This document shows positions 8,216 through 21,464 of a DNA stretch of 25,296 nt, in pieces (the stretch's first letter is position 1; every line of letters starts with the position of its first letter). A program made the translations under genes and the position numbers. Origin of the DNA: Streptomyces sp. NRRL WC-3618 (GTDB lineage Bacteria > Actinomycetota > Actinomycetes > Streptomycetales > Streptomycetaceae); the NCBI RefSeq assembly GCF_001280005.1, contig NZ_LGDW01000021.1:1-25296 (forward strand), given 5' to 3'. Under the pieces are notes generated by a model, which saw only the letters and a program-made list of their open reading frames with translations, did not search any database and had not been told where the DNA came from.

Positions 8216-9015
8216 CGTTCCGCCTCCACCGACGCGGCCTCGCGCGCGGCGATTCCCTGGTTCCGCAGCACAATGGCCTGTCTTACGTAGTCGAGGCCGG
8301 TCGCCACCGTCAGTACGACTGCCGCAGCCATCACCCAGAACCGCAGAGTCGCCAGTGGACCCGTCAGCGCCAGCACGTACATCCCGACCGCCACGCCCTG
8401 TATGAGCGTCTTGAGCTTGCCGCCGCGGCTCGCGGGAATGACGCCGTAGCGGATCACGACGAAGCGCAGCAGCGTGATACCGAGCTCACGGCCGAGGATC
8501 ACACCGGTCACCCACCACGGCAGATCACCGAGCACGGAGAGACAGAGCAGCGCCGCCCCCATGATCGCCTTGTCGGCGATGGGGTCGGCGATCTTCCCGA
8601 AGTCGGTGACGAGGTCGTACGTACGCGCGAGATGCCCGTCGAAGATGTCGGTGATCATGGCGACGGCGAAGGCCGCCCAGGCGAGCGAGCGCCACGCCGG
8701 GTCGTATCCGCCGTCCGCCAGCATCAGGGCCACGAAACCCGGCACCAACAGCAAGCGGATCATCGTAAGAATGTTCGCGATGTTCCAGAGGCTGGCCTGA
8801 TTGACGGCCGCGGCGCCCAGCTTCCCGCCGCGCACCACCTTCGTACCCCCCTGGTCACCAGAGACCCGGGAGTCGCCGGACCCCACAGCGGGGCCGGAGG
8901 GCCCAGAGGCGGCCGTTGAGCCGGCGGCCCCGGCGGCGCCCACCGTGCCGGGCACGCTTTTGGCGTTCCGCGCACTGGGGGGGCCGCTCGCTGCGGATGC
9001 CGGGACTCCCGTCAT
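8212..9015 (-). CDS. pgsA: CDP-diacylglycerol-glycerol-3-phosphate 3-phosphatidyltransferase (PgsA family)
   Basis: An integral membrane enzyme of 267 residues that makes phosphatidylglycerol phosphate, the first committed step to phosphatidylglycerol and cardiolipin. The CDP-alcohol phosphotransferase signature D-G-x2-A-R-x8-G-x3-D-x3-D is complete (FDGHLAR ... [10 protein letters not shown], about residues 125-148), and several hydrophobic helices follow. The first 75 residues are a Gly/Ala/Ser/Pro-rich, probably disordered extension absent from most PgsA proteins. The start is nevertheless credible: ATG 9015 overlaps the rimO stop as ATGA and has AGAGGAGG upstream, and no good start lies nearer the first membrane helix. 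Actinobacteria carry several paralogues with different alcohol acceptors, so glycerol 3-phosphate is the likely, not proven, acceptor. Confidence 0.9.
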   Translation of the reverse strand: MTGVPASAASGPPSARNAKSVPGTVGAAGAAGSTAASGPSGPAVGSGDSRVSGDQGGTKVVRGGKLGAAAVNQASLWNIANILTMIRLLLVPGFVALMLADGGYDPAWRSLAWAAFAVAMITDIFDGHLARTYDLVTDFGKIADPIADKAIMGAALLCLSVLGDLPWWVTGVILGRELGITLLRFVVIRYGVIPASRGGKLKTLIQGVAVGMYVLALTGPLATLRFWVMAAAVVLTVATGLDYVRQAIVLRNQGIAAREAASVEAER

Positions 9016-10583
9016 CTGGCTGCCTCCTCTGACGCGGAACGCGCGTGCGAGCCGAGCGAGCCCGGAAGCAGCTCGGCCACCAGGTCGACACCTTCCGTAC
9101 CGACCACCTTCGCCTCGACCATACGGCCGACCCTCAGCTCCTCGCCGCCCGTGAGGCCGGCGAAGTCCGCGAAGTTGGTGAACAGCACCTGGCCGTCCGT
9201 CTCGGGGGCCTGGTGCGCGCCACGGCCGTACGCGCCCTCCTCACCGCCCGCCGACTCGACCAGCACGTGCACCGTCTCGCCGACACGCTCCTCCGCGCGC
9301 TGCGAGACCAGTTCCTCGGCCAGCCGCGAGACCCGGGCGAGCCGGGCCGCGACGACGTCCTCATCCAGCTTGTTCTCGTACGTCGCCGCTTCCGTGCCGT
9401 CCTCGTCGGAATAACCGAAGACTCCGATGGCGTCCAGGCGCGCGTTGGTCAGGAACCGTTCGAGCTCCGCCAGGTCGGCCTCGGACTCACCGGGGAAGCC
9501 CACGATGAAGTTGGACCGCACACCGGCCTGCGGCGCCTTGCTCCGAATGGTGTCGAGCAGTTCCAGGAAGCGGTCGGTGTCGCCGAAGCGCCGCATCGCG
9601 CGCAGCACGTCGGGCGCGGAGTGCTGGAAGGAGAGGTCGAAGTAGGGGGCGACCTTGGGGGTCGACGTCAGTACGTCGATGAGTCCCGGGCGCATCTCGG
9701 CGGGCTGGAGGTAGCTCACGCGCACGCGCTCGATGCCGTCGACCTCCGCGAGCTCGGGCAGCAGCGACTCCAGCAGGCGGATGTCGCCCAGGTCCTTGCC
9801 GTACGAGGTGTTGTTCTCGGAGACCAGCATGACCTCCTTGACGCCCTGCTCGGCGAGCCACCTGGTCTCGTTCAGTACGTCGCTCGGGCGCCGCGAGATG
9901 AAGGAGCCGCGGAAGGACGGGATGGCGCAGAAGGTGCAGCGCCGGTCGCAGCCGGAGGCCAGTTTCACCGAGGCCACGGGCGCGCCGTCGAGCCGCCGGC
10001 GCAGCGGCGCACGGGGGCCGGAGACCGGAGCGACACCTGCGGGGAGATCGGCGGGCGCCTCGGCCGGTTCCACCGGCGCGGCGACCGGGCCGGCGTCAGC
10101 GTCCGTGACCGAACCGTGCCCCGGAAGAGCGACCCCCGCACCGGCACCCTGGCGCTCGGCCGGACTGATCGGCAGCAGCTTGCGCCGGTCGCGCGGGGTG
10201 TGTGAGGCGTGGATGCCGCCGTTCAGAATGGTCCGGAGGCGGTCGGAGATGTCGGCGTAGTCGTCGAAGCCGAGCACACCGTCGGCCTCGGGCAGCGCCT
10301 CGGCGAGTTCCTTGCCGTAGCGCTCGGCCATGCAGCCCACCGCCACGACGGCCTGGGTTCTGCCGTGCCCCTTGAGGTCGTTGGCCTCCAGGAGGGCGTC
10401 GACGGAGTCCTTCTTGGCGGCCTCGACAAAGCCACAGGTGTTGACGACGGCGACGTCCGCATCCTCGGCGTCCTCCACGAGTTGCCAGCCGTCCGCCTCC
10501 AAGCGGCCTGCGAGCTCCTCCGAGTCCACCTCGTTACGGGCGCAGCCAAGGGTGACGAGTGCGACGGTACGGCGTTCAGGCAT
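9012..10583 (-). CDS. rimO: Ribosomal protein S12 methylthiotransferase RimO
   Basis: A 523-residue radical-SAM enzyme that methylthiolates the conserved Asp of ribosomal protein S12. The N-terminal MTTase domain holds the cluster cysteines in LGCARN (Cys14), VNTCGF (Cys50) and VGCMAE (Cys84); the radical-SAM CX3CX2C is CDRRCTFC (Cys212, 216, 219); a TRAM domain forms the last 70 or so residues. [11 protein letters not shown] at the N terminus is typical of RimO rather than MiaB. It is about 80 residues longer than most RimO proteins, partly from a Pro/Ala-rich linker (about 141-190) between the first two domains. Start 10583 is chosen because the upstream promoter places transcription there; the GTG at 10613 lies within that promoter. 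It heads the overlapping rimO-pgsA-cinA group. Confidence 0.92.
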   Translation of the reverse strand: MPERRTVALVTLGCARNEVDSEELAGRLEADGWQLVEDAEDADVAVVNTCGFVEAAKKDSVDALLEANDLKGHGRTQAVVAVGCMAERYGKELAEALPEADGVLGFDDYADISDRLRTILNGGIHASHTPRDRRKLLPISPAERQGAGAGVALPGHGSVTDADAGPVAAPVEPAEAPADLPAGVAPVSGPRAPLRRRLDGAPVASVKLASGCDRRCTFCAIPSFRGSFISRRPSDVLNETRWLAEQGVKEVMLVSENNTSYGKDLGDIRLLESLLPELAEVDGIERVRVSYLQPAEMRPGLIDVLTSTPKVAPYFDLSFQHSAPDVLRAMRRFGDTDRFLELLDTIRSKAPQAGVRSNFIVGFPGESEADLAELERFLTNARLDAIGVFGYSDEDGTEAATYENKLDEDVVAARLARVSRLAEELVSQRAEERVGETVHVLVESAGGEEGAYGRGAHQAPETDGQVLFTNFADFAGLTGGEELRVGRMVEAKVVGTEGVDLVAELLPGSLGSHARSASEEAAR

Positions 10584-10590
10584 GGGCTCA

Positions 10591-10613
10591 AGACTACTTC
10601 GTCCCACTGACAC
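10591..10613 (-). promoter_or_regulatory. Candidate PafBC-type DNA-damage promoter of rimO-pgsA-cinA-clgR
   Basis: On the - strand GTGTCAGTG (10613-10605), eight bases, TAGTCT (10596-10591). This matches TTGTCRGTG-N8-TAnnnT at eight of nine box positions, in exact spacing, and with a full TAnnnT. Seven bases separate the -10 from ATG 10583, so the message should be leaderless, consistent with the lack of a Shine-Dalgarno. No housekeeping -35 is present at the normal distance, as expected for this promoter class. Confidence 0.7.
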
Positions 10614-10622
10614 CCCACGTCG

Positions 10623-10651
10623 ACGGGGCTGGCCGTCTTGGCCAGCCCCGT
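10623..10651 (-). terminator. Terminator between the RodZ-like gene and rimO
   Basis: A perfect 12-bp stem, ACGGGGCTGGCC (10623-10634) and GGCCAGCCCCGT (10640-10651), with the five-base loop GTCTT. It starts about 30 bases beyond the stop of the RodZ-like gene and has no long U tract. It separates that gene from the rimO promoter. Confidence 0.7.
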
Positions 10652-10680
10652 ACCTGTCAATCCCAAAAGCGTGGTACCTC

Positions 10681-11535
10681 TCAGCCGACCTCGGGGTCGC
10701 CCTTCGTGTACGTGAGCCGTTCCACGGCCCCCGGCTGGAACTCGTCCTCGATCTTCTTGCCGTTCACGTAGAGCTGGATGGCGCCCGCGTCGCCCAGGAC
10801 GAGGTTGATCTCCTCGTTGTCCTGGAAGGTCTGGGACTGGCCCTTCTTGAGCAGGCCGTCGAAGAGCTGCCGGCCGTTGTGGTCCTTGGCGAAGATCCAG
10901 CTGCGTCCGTTCGCGGCGCTCACCTGGACGGTCACCTTGTCGCGCGGCGCCGCCGCGATCGCGCTGTCCGACGGTTCCGGCTTCGGGTCGGCGGGCTTGT
11001 CCTTCTTGGGCGTGGGCGAGGCCGGCTCGCTGGCCTTGGGCGTGGCGCCCTCGGCGGCCTGCGCACGCGTGTTCTGGTCGCCGTCGCCGCCCTTGACCAT
11101 CGTGAAGCCGGCGAAGCCGATCACCGCGACGATCGCGGCGACCATCGCCGCGGTCCAGTTCGGGCCGCGTCGCTCGGGGCGGATGCGTTCCGCCTCGAAC
11201 AGGGGCGCGGCCGGAGTCGGCGCCGGACGCCCGCCGTGGGCGTCGGCGAACTGCGCGAGCAGCGGGTCGGGGTCGAGGTGGACGGCACGGGCGAGGGTCC
11301 GGATGTGCCCGCGCGCGTAGACGTCTCCGCCGCAGGGGGCGAAGTCGTCCTGCTCGATCGCGTGCACGATGGCGATTCGGACCCGGGTGGCGGAACTGAC
11401 GTCGTCGACGGTCAGCCCGGCCGCGATACGCGCCTGCTGGAGGGCGCGACCGATCGACGGGCGGGCTGCTTCCTCGCGATCGTCACCGTCTTCTTCGAAC
11501 GGACGCTCGTCTTGTGGAGAGTTGCCGATGGACAC
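10681..11535 (-). CDS. RodZ-like helix-turn-helix membrane protein with DUF4115-type C-terminal domain
   Basis: About 284 residues. An N-terminal xenobiotic-response-type HTH ([20 protein letters not shown] through the [17 protein letters not shown] region, about residues 27-95) is followed by an Arg-rich linker, one membrane helix ([22 protein letters not shown], about 133-155), a Thr/Ser/Pro/Lys-rich extracytoplasmic spacer and a C-terminal beta domain ([16 protein letters not shown] to the end). This is the RodZ plan: a cytoplasmic HTH used for protein contacts, and an outer domain. In rod-shaped bacteria RodZ links MreB to wall synthesis; the role in this tip-growing relative is uncertain. 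Start GTG 11535 has AAAGG upstream and leaves a sensible leader after the promoter at 11578-11608; GTG 11562 is the in-frame alternative, adding nine residues. Confidence 0.82.
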   Translation of the reverse strand: MSIGNSPQDERPFEEDGDDREEAARPSIGRALQQARIAAGLTVDDVSSATRVRIAIVHAIEQDDFAPCGGDVYARGHIRTLARAVHLDPDPLLAQFADAHGGRPAPTPAAPLFEAERIRPERRGPNWTAAMVAAIVAVIGFAGFTMVKGGDGDQNTRAQAAEGATPKASEPASPTPKKDKPADPKPEPSDSAIAAAPRDKVTVQVSAANGRSWIFAKDHNGRQLFDGLLKKGQSQTFQDNEEINLVLGDAGAIQLYVNGKKIEDEFQPGAVERLTYTKGDPEVG

Positions 11536-11577
11536 GGGGGCGCCTTTCGAGCGTTTAGCCACCTGTGCTGGAGGTTC

Positions 11578-11608
11578 AGTTTAGGGGGGTTCGGGAAGGG
11601 TGGGGCAA
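11578..11608 (-). promoter_or_regulatory. Possible promoter of the RodZ-like gene
   Basis: On the - strand TTGCCC (11608-11603), a 19-base spacer and TAAACT (11583-11578). The -10 is good, the -35 mediocre and the spacer slightly long. Transcription would start near 11571, giving a leader of about 36 bases to GTG 11535 but leaving too little room for a binding site before GTG 11562. Confidence 0.4.
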
Positions 11609-11805
11609 CTGGGCGGACGGACTTTGTACGCCATCAGAATGGCCAGGACACGCTGATGGTCAGGTCATGGAGAGCCAAGGATCTGCTGTCTCCCTCAACT
11701 TGACGTACGCGGAAGGGAAACGGTTGCTCAATGATCCCTTACGAGTGAGTCACTTTCGACCATCTGGTCGCCGCACACACGGGCGCCGACACACCGGACG
11801 ACTCA

Positions 11806-14532
11806 CTACGCGTCAGTCTCCCCACGAATCACCGCGAGCATCTCGTCCAACCCGTCGGCCTTCACAAGAACGTCACGCGCCTTGGACCCCTCGCTCGGCC
11901 CGACGATCCCCCGCGTCTCCATGAGGTCCATCAGCCGTCCCGCCTTGGCGAACCCGACCCGCAGCTTGCGCTGGAGCATCGACGTGGACCCGAACTGGCT
12001 GCTGACGACCAGTTCGGCCGCCGCGCACAGCAGTTCGAGGTCGTCGCCGATCTCCTCGTCGATCTCCTTCTTCTGCTTGGTGCCCACGGTGACGTCTTCC
12101 CGGAAGACCGGCGCCATCTGGTCCTTGCAGTGCTGCACGATCGCCGCGACCTCGTCCTCGGTCACGAACGCACCCTGCATACGGGTGGGTTTGTTGGCGC
12201 CCATCGGCAGGAACAGCCCGTCGCCCTTGCCGATCAGCTTCTCGGCGCCGGGCTGGTCGAGGATGACCCGCGAGTCGGCCAGGGACGAGGTGGCGAAGGC
12301 GAGCCTCGACGGCACGTTCGCCTTGATCAACCCGGTCACCACATCGACGGACGGCCGCTGCGTGGCGAGGACCAGGTGGATGCCGGCCGCGCGCGCGAGC
12401 TGCGTGATGCGCACGATGGCGTCCTCCACGTCCCGCGGGGCCACCATCATCAGGTCGGCCAACTCGTCGACGATCACCAGCAGATACGGGTACGGCTGCA
12501 GCTCGCGCTCACTGCCCTCGGGCAGCTTGACCTTGCCGTTCCTGATGGCCTCGTTGAAGTCGTCGATGTGCCGGAATCCGAACGCAGCCAGATCGTCGTA
12601 CCGCAGATCCATTTCCCGTACGACCCACTGGAGCGCCTCCGCGGCCCGCTTCGGGTTGGTGATGATCGGCGTGATCAGGTGCGGGATGCCCTCGTACGCG
12701 GTCAGCTCGACGCGCTTGGGGTCGACGAGGACCATACGGACGTCCTCCGGAGTCGCCCGGACCATGACCGACGTGATCAGACAGTTGATACAGGACGATT
12801 TACCCGAACCGGTCGCACCTGCGACGAGCATGTGCGGCATCTTCGCCAGGTTGGCCATCACATAGCCGCCCTCGACGTCCTTGCCGAGCGCGACCAGCAT
12901 CGGGTGGTCGTCCTCGGCCGCGTCGGCCAGCCTGAGCACGTCGCCCAGATTGACCATCTCGCGGTCGGTGTTGGGGATCTCGATACCGACCGCCGACTTG
13001 CCGGGGATCGGACTGATGATCCGGACGTCGGGGCTGGCGACCGCGTAGGCGATGTTCTTGGTGAGGGCGGTGATCCGCTCGACCTTCACCGCGGGGCCCA
13101 GTTCGACCTCGTAGCGCGTGACCGTCGGGCCGCGGGTGAAACCGGTGACCGCGGCGTCGACCTTGAACTCCATGAAGACGTTCGAGAGGGAGGCCACCAC
13201 GATGTCGTTCGCCGCGCTGCGGGTCTTGCCGGGGCCGCCGCGCTCCAGCAGATCGAGGGATGGCAGCGAGTAGGTGATGTCCCCGGAGAGCTGGAGCTGC
13301 TCGGCGCGCGGCGGCAGGTCGCGCATCACCTCCGGCGGAGCCTTCGTGAGGTCCTGGACAGCGGCCTTGGCCGGCTCCGCTCTGAGCTTCTCCTGCTTGG
13401 GCCGCGCCCCCGGCACAGAAGCGGGCGTCGGGGCCGTCTCCGCGCGATCGCCGGCCGCGGTCACGCCCTGGGTGAGGTCGGCGACGATCGGCGAGGGCGG
13501 CATGCCGTGCAGGACGGCCCCGTCGAGCGCGGCGGCGGCAGCGGCGGCGACGTCCACGGCGTCCATCGGCCGCCCGGGATCGGGCTGGCGCACAGCGGAG
13601 CGCCTGGGGCGGCTCCGGCGCTTGGAGAGCGCCTCCTGCTCGGCGCCGTCCGGGTCATACGCCTCAGGGGCCGACCCGCGCCTGCGGGGGCCCGCGGGCA
13701 GCGACTCGCGCCACTGGTCGTCGTAGCGTTCGTCGTCCTCGGAGAACCCGTCCTCCTCCGGGTCGCGGAGGATCCCGAGCTGGATCCCGAGCTGCCGCAA
13801 CCGCTGCGGGATCGCGTTGACGGGCGTCGCGGTGACGACGAGCAGCCCGAAGACGGTGAGCAGCACCAGCAGCGGTACGGCGAGGACCTCGCCCATGGTG
13901 TACGTCAGCGGGGTCGCCGCTCCCCAGCCGATGAGCCCGCCGGCGTCCCTTATGGCCTGCATGCCGTCGCTGCGCGCGGGGGCACCGCACGCGATGTGGA
14001 CCTGCCCGAGCACACCGATGACGAGCGCGGACAGGCCGATGACGATCCGGCCGTTCGCGTCGGGCTTCTCGGGGTGCCTGATGAGCCGTACGGCGATGAC
14101 GGCCAGCAGTATCGGCACGAGCAGGTCGAGGCGTCCGAACGCCCCGGTGACCAGCATCTCGACGAGGTCACCGACGGGGCCGCGCAGGCTGGACCAGGTG
14201 CCCGCGGCGACGATCAGCGCGAGGGCGAGCAACAGCAGTGCCACGCCGTCCTTCCGGTGTGCCGGGTCGAGGTTCTTCGCACCCTGCCCTATGCCGCGGA
14301 ACACGGCACCGACACCGTGCGCGATGCCGAGCCACAGGGCGCGTACGAGGCGGTAGACACCCCCGGTGGGGCTGGGTGCCGGAGGGGGCGCGACCTTCTT
14401 CGCCGCGGCCTTTCTGGCGGGCGCCTTCTTCGCGGGGGCTTTTTTCGCCGCGGCCTTCTTCGCCGGAGCCTTCGCGGGCGCGGCTGCCTTCTTCGCGGGC
14501 GGCTTCCTGGCTGCGGAAGGACGTGAGGCCAT
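11806..14532 (-). CDS. ftsK: DNA translocase FtsK/SpoIIIE
   Basis: A 908-residue septal DNA pump that clears chromosomes from closing division septa, in streptomycetes mainly sporulation septa. After an Ala/Lys/Pro-rich basic tail (about residues 1-50) come four membrane helices (about 80-255), a charged variable linker (about 260-420), and the motor: Walker A GATGSGKSS (about 570), Walker B LLVIVDELADLMM (about 687) and the RecA-like core. The C-terminal winged-helix gamma domain, which reads polar DNA sequences, is complete (ELVVSSQFGSTSMLQRKLRVG ... GIVGPSEG, about 827-885). Start ATG 14532 lies seven bases below a TAnnnT element and has no Shine-Dalgarno; the in-frame ORF extends 12 codons further but without a better start. 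Downstream is a 270-base gap, so it is not coupled to the RodZ-like gene. Confidence 0.96.
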   Translation of the reverse strand: MASRPSAARKPPAKKAAAPAKAPAKKAAAKKAPAKKAPARKAAAKKVAPPPAPSPTGGVYRLVRALWLGIAHGVGAVFRGIGQGAKNLDPAHRKDGVALLLLALALIVAAGTWSSLRGPVGDLVEMLVTGAFGRLDLLVPILLAVIAVRLIRHPEKPDANGRIVIGLSALVIGVLGQVHIACGAPARSDGMQAIRDAGGLIGWGAATPLTYTMGEVLAVPLLVLLTVFGLLVVTATPVNAIPQRLRQLGIQLGILRDPEEDGFSEDDERYDDQWRESLPAGPRRRGSAPEAYDPDGAEQEALSKRRSRPRRSAVRQPDPGRPMDAVDVAAAAAAALDGAVLHGMPPSPIVADLTQGVTAAGDRAETAPTPASVPGARPKQEKLRAEPAKAAVQDLTKAPPEVMRDLPPRAEQLQLSGDITYSLPSLDLLERGGPGKTRSAANDIVVASLSNVFMEFKVDAAVTGFTRGPTVTRYEVELGPAVKVERITALTKNIAYAVASPDVRIISPIPGKSAVGIEIPNTDREMVNLGDVLRLADAAEDDHPMLVALGKDVEGGYVMANLAKMPHMLVAGATGSGKSSCINCLITSVMVRATPEDVRMVLVDPKRVELTAYEGIPHLITPIITNPKRAAEALQWVVREMDLRYDDLAAFGFRHIDDFNEAIRNGKVKLPEGSERELQPYPYLLVIVDELADLMMVAPRDVEDAIVRITQLARAAGIHLVLATQRPSVDVVTGLIKANVPSRLAFATSSLADSRVILDQPGAEKLIGKGDGLFLPMGANKPTRMQGAFVTEDEVAAIVQHCKDQMAPVFREDVTVGTKQKKEIDEEIGDDLELLCAAAELVVSSQFGSTSMLQRKLRVGFAKAGRLMDLMETRGIVGPSEGSKARDVLVKADGLDEMLAVIRGETDA

Positions 14533-14539
14533 GTGTGTG

Positions 14540-14545
14540 AGGTTA
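14540..14545 (-). promoter_or_regulatory. Possible -10 element of a leaderless ftsK transcript
   Basis: TAACCT on the - strand, followed by seven bases (CACACAC) and ATG 14532. This is the spacing seen at the two damage-type promoters of this window, but the upstream bases do not resemble TTGTCRGTG, and the -35 at 17-18 bases (near CGTGTC) is weak. The lack of a Shine-Dalgarno before 14532 is the main support. Confidence 0.4.
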
Positions 14546-14603
14546 CCGGTGGAGGCGACAGCCGACACGTGTGCCTACTGCTTCACCCGTTCGTGTCGCC
14601 GCC

Positions 14604-14634
14604 GCGTGAGCACGAGACTGACGCGTGCTCACGC
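14604..14634 (-). terminator. Hairpin between osaB and ftsK
   Basis: Perfect 11-bp arms GCGTGAGCACG (14604-14614) and CGTGCTCACGC (14624-14634) around a nine-base loop. It starts about 57 bases after the osaB stop and has no U tract, as is usual for streptomycete terminators; being symmetrical it could also be an operator for ftsK, whose promoter lies about 60 bases further on. Confidence 0.6.
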
Positions 14635-14691
14635 TCAACTACGTTCGTGTACGGGTGGGTTCCGTGCCGCGAGTGGCGTCCGGAACGTGGG

Positions 14692-15375
14692 TCAGTTCTG
14701 CGACGGCAGCGCGGGTGCCCCGCTGCCGGTGCCGGGTTCGAGCGCGTCCAGTGCCCGGCGCAGGCCGGTCAGTTTGCGCTCGAGATGGGCCGCGGTGGCC
14801 ACGGCCGCCGCGTCCGCCGACTCGTCGTCGAGCTGTTTGGACAGCGCCTCGGCCTGTTCCTCGACAGCCGCGAGCCGCGCGGACAGCTCGGCGAGCAGAC
14901 CCACCGGTTCCTTGGCCGTACCGACTGCCGCCTTGCCGCCACCCTCCAGCTGCAGCCGCAACAGCGCTGCCTGCTCTCGGAGTTGGCAGTTCTTCATGTA
15001 CAGCTCGACGAACACCGAGACCTTCGCCCGCAGCACCCACGGGTCGAACGGCTTGGAGATGTAGTCCACCGCGCCCGCCGCGTACCCCCGGAAGGTGTGG
15101 TGCGGACCGTGGTTGATCGCGGTGAGGAAGATGATCGGGATGTCCCGGGTCCGCTCCCGCCGCTTGATGTGCGCGGCCGTCTCGAAGCCGTCCATGCCCG
15201 GCATCTGCACGTCCAGCAGAATGACCGCGAAGTCGTCCGTCAGAAGTGCCTTGAGCGCTTCCTCCCCGGACGATGCCCGCACCAGTGTCTGATCCAACGC
15301 AGAGAGGATGGCCTCCAGCGCCAGCAGATTCTCCGGCCGGTCATCGACCAGGAGGATCTTGGCCTTCTGCACCAT
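14692..15375 (-). CDS. osaB: Response regulator OsaB: receiver domain with coiled-coil C terminus
   Basis: A 227-residue response regulator. The receiver (about residues 5-125) has the acidic pair Asp11/Asp12, phosphoacceptor Asp55 (LLDVQMPG), Thr85 and Lys108 (SKP). In place of a DNA-binding domain it has an Ala/Glu/Leu-rich helical region (about 130-215: CQLREQAALLRLQLEG, LLAELSARLAAVEEQAEALS) likely to form a coiled coil, so output is probably through protein contacts. In S. coelicolor osaB is needed for aerial growth and normal antibiotic output under osmotic stress. ATG 15375 has GAGGAGGG at ideal distance; an upstream in-frame ATG at 15492 lacks one and would add a Pro/Gly-rich tail. 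It lies downstream of osaA on the same strand but across 307 bases containing a hairpin, so it probably has its own promoter. Confidence 0.9.
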   Translation of the reverse strand: MVQKAKILLVDDRPENLLALEAILSALDQTLVRASSGEEALKALLTDDFAVILLDVQMPGMDGFETAAHIKRRERTRDIPIIFLTAINHGPHHTFRGYAAGAVDYISKPFDPWVLRAKVSVFVELYMKNCQLREQAALLRLQLEGGGKAAVGTAKEPVGLLAELSARLAAVEEQAEALSKQLDDESADAAAVATAAHLERKLTGLRRALDALEPGTGSGAPALPSQN

Positions 15376-15682
15376 GGCCCGCCCTCCTCGCCCCGGCTTG
15401 GGGCCTCCCCTGTCCTCAGGACTTGAGGCAGCGCCACCGGGCGCCGCCCCAGGGGACGGCTCCCTTACGCCGTCCGTCCTCGTGCCGGTCATGGTAGCCG
15501 CACCCCGCCCGTCGCCACACCCTGTCACCGCGATGTCACTGTGCACGTAGCAGAAACGTAGCGGGAGACCAGAAGGTTCCCCGAATCCCGTACTTCTACA
15601 CGGCTTCGGCCACACTGAGTCAGCAACTCCGTGTGAACACCGGGGGTTCCCGTCCTCGCGACGGAAACTCCCAGCTCAAGCG
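15376..15682. other. osaA-osaB intergenic region
   Basis: 307 bases between the osaA stop and the osaB start. It contains the hairpin at 15642-15672 just after osaA. The rest, especially 15376-15490, is G/C-rich and open in the osaB frame but lacks coding features I trust. I found no convincing housekeeping or SigB-type promoter here by eye. Confidence 0.6.
15642..15672 (-). terminator. Terminator-like hairpin after osaA
   Basis: Arms GGGGGTTCCCGTC (15642-15654) and GACGGAAACTCCC (15660-15672), 13 bp with one mismatch and one G-U pair, loop of five. It begins 11 bases beyond the osaA stop. There is no U tract; it may end or attenuate osaA transcripts before osaB. Confidence 0.55.
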
Positions 15683-21154
<5,472 letters not shown>

Positions 21155-21464
21155 TGTGTCCCTCCCGCAGGGATCGACCGTTTCGCTCTGTGTGTGCTGT
21201 CACCCGGGCCTACCCGGATACTGCCAGCGTGCTCAGACCTTCTCCTGGAGCCTGCCCAGTGTTTCACCCCTTCTGAACCAGGCCATAACAGTTCGGCACC
21301 TTCGCACATCGTCCGCACACTCTGGGGACGTAAACACTGCAGACCTGCATCCGCACGGACCGCGAAGGTAAGTAACCTTGCATACGGCTGTCCAGCCACA
21401 CGGTCCGTCCGGTCTGGGCGGTGGCACGACCACGAGCGGGCAGGCATCGGAGGGGCACCGCACC
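21155..21464. other. Divergent osaA/osaC promoter region
   Basis: 310 bases separating the starts of osaA (-) and osaC (+). It must hold both promoters, yet I find no good TTGACA/TAnnnT pair. A GGGTAG on the - strand near 21210 resembles a SigB -10 but lacks a GNNT box at the right distance. An inverted repeat AAGGT-AAGTA-ACCTT (21365-21379) lies about 85 bases before osaC. Confidence 0.6.

Noticed and set aside
11593..11600. GGGAAGGG near ftsK, matching the FtsK-orienting consensus GGGNAGGG
   Set aside because: An 8-base motif this G-rich is expected many times by chance in a 25-kb window of this composition.
14546..14570. A third PafBC-type promoter before ftsK
   Set aside because: The -10 TAACCT is well placed, but the upstream bases share only TGTCG with the box and the spacing is off by one.
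21200..21220. GGGTAG on the - strand as a SigB -10 before osaA
   Set aside because: The required GNNT box 14-16 bases upstream is missing; the nearest GTCT is 19 bases away.
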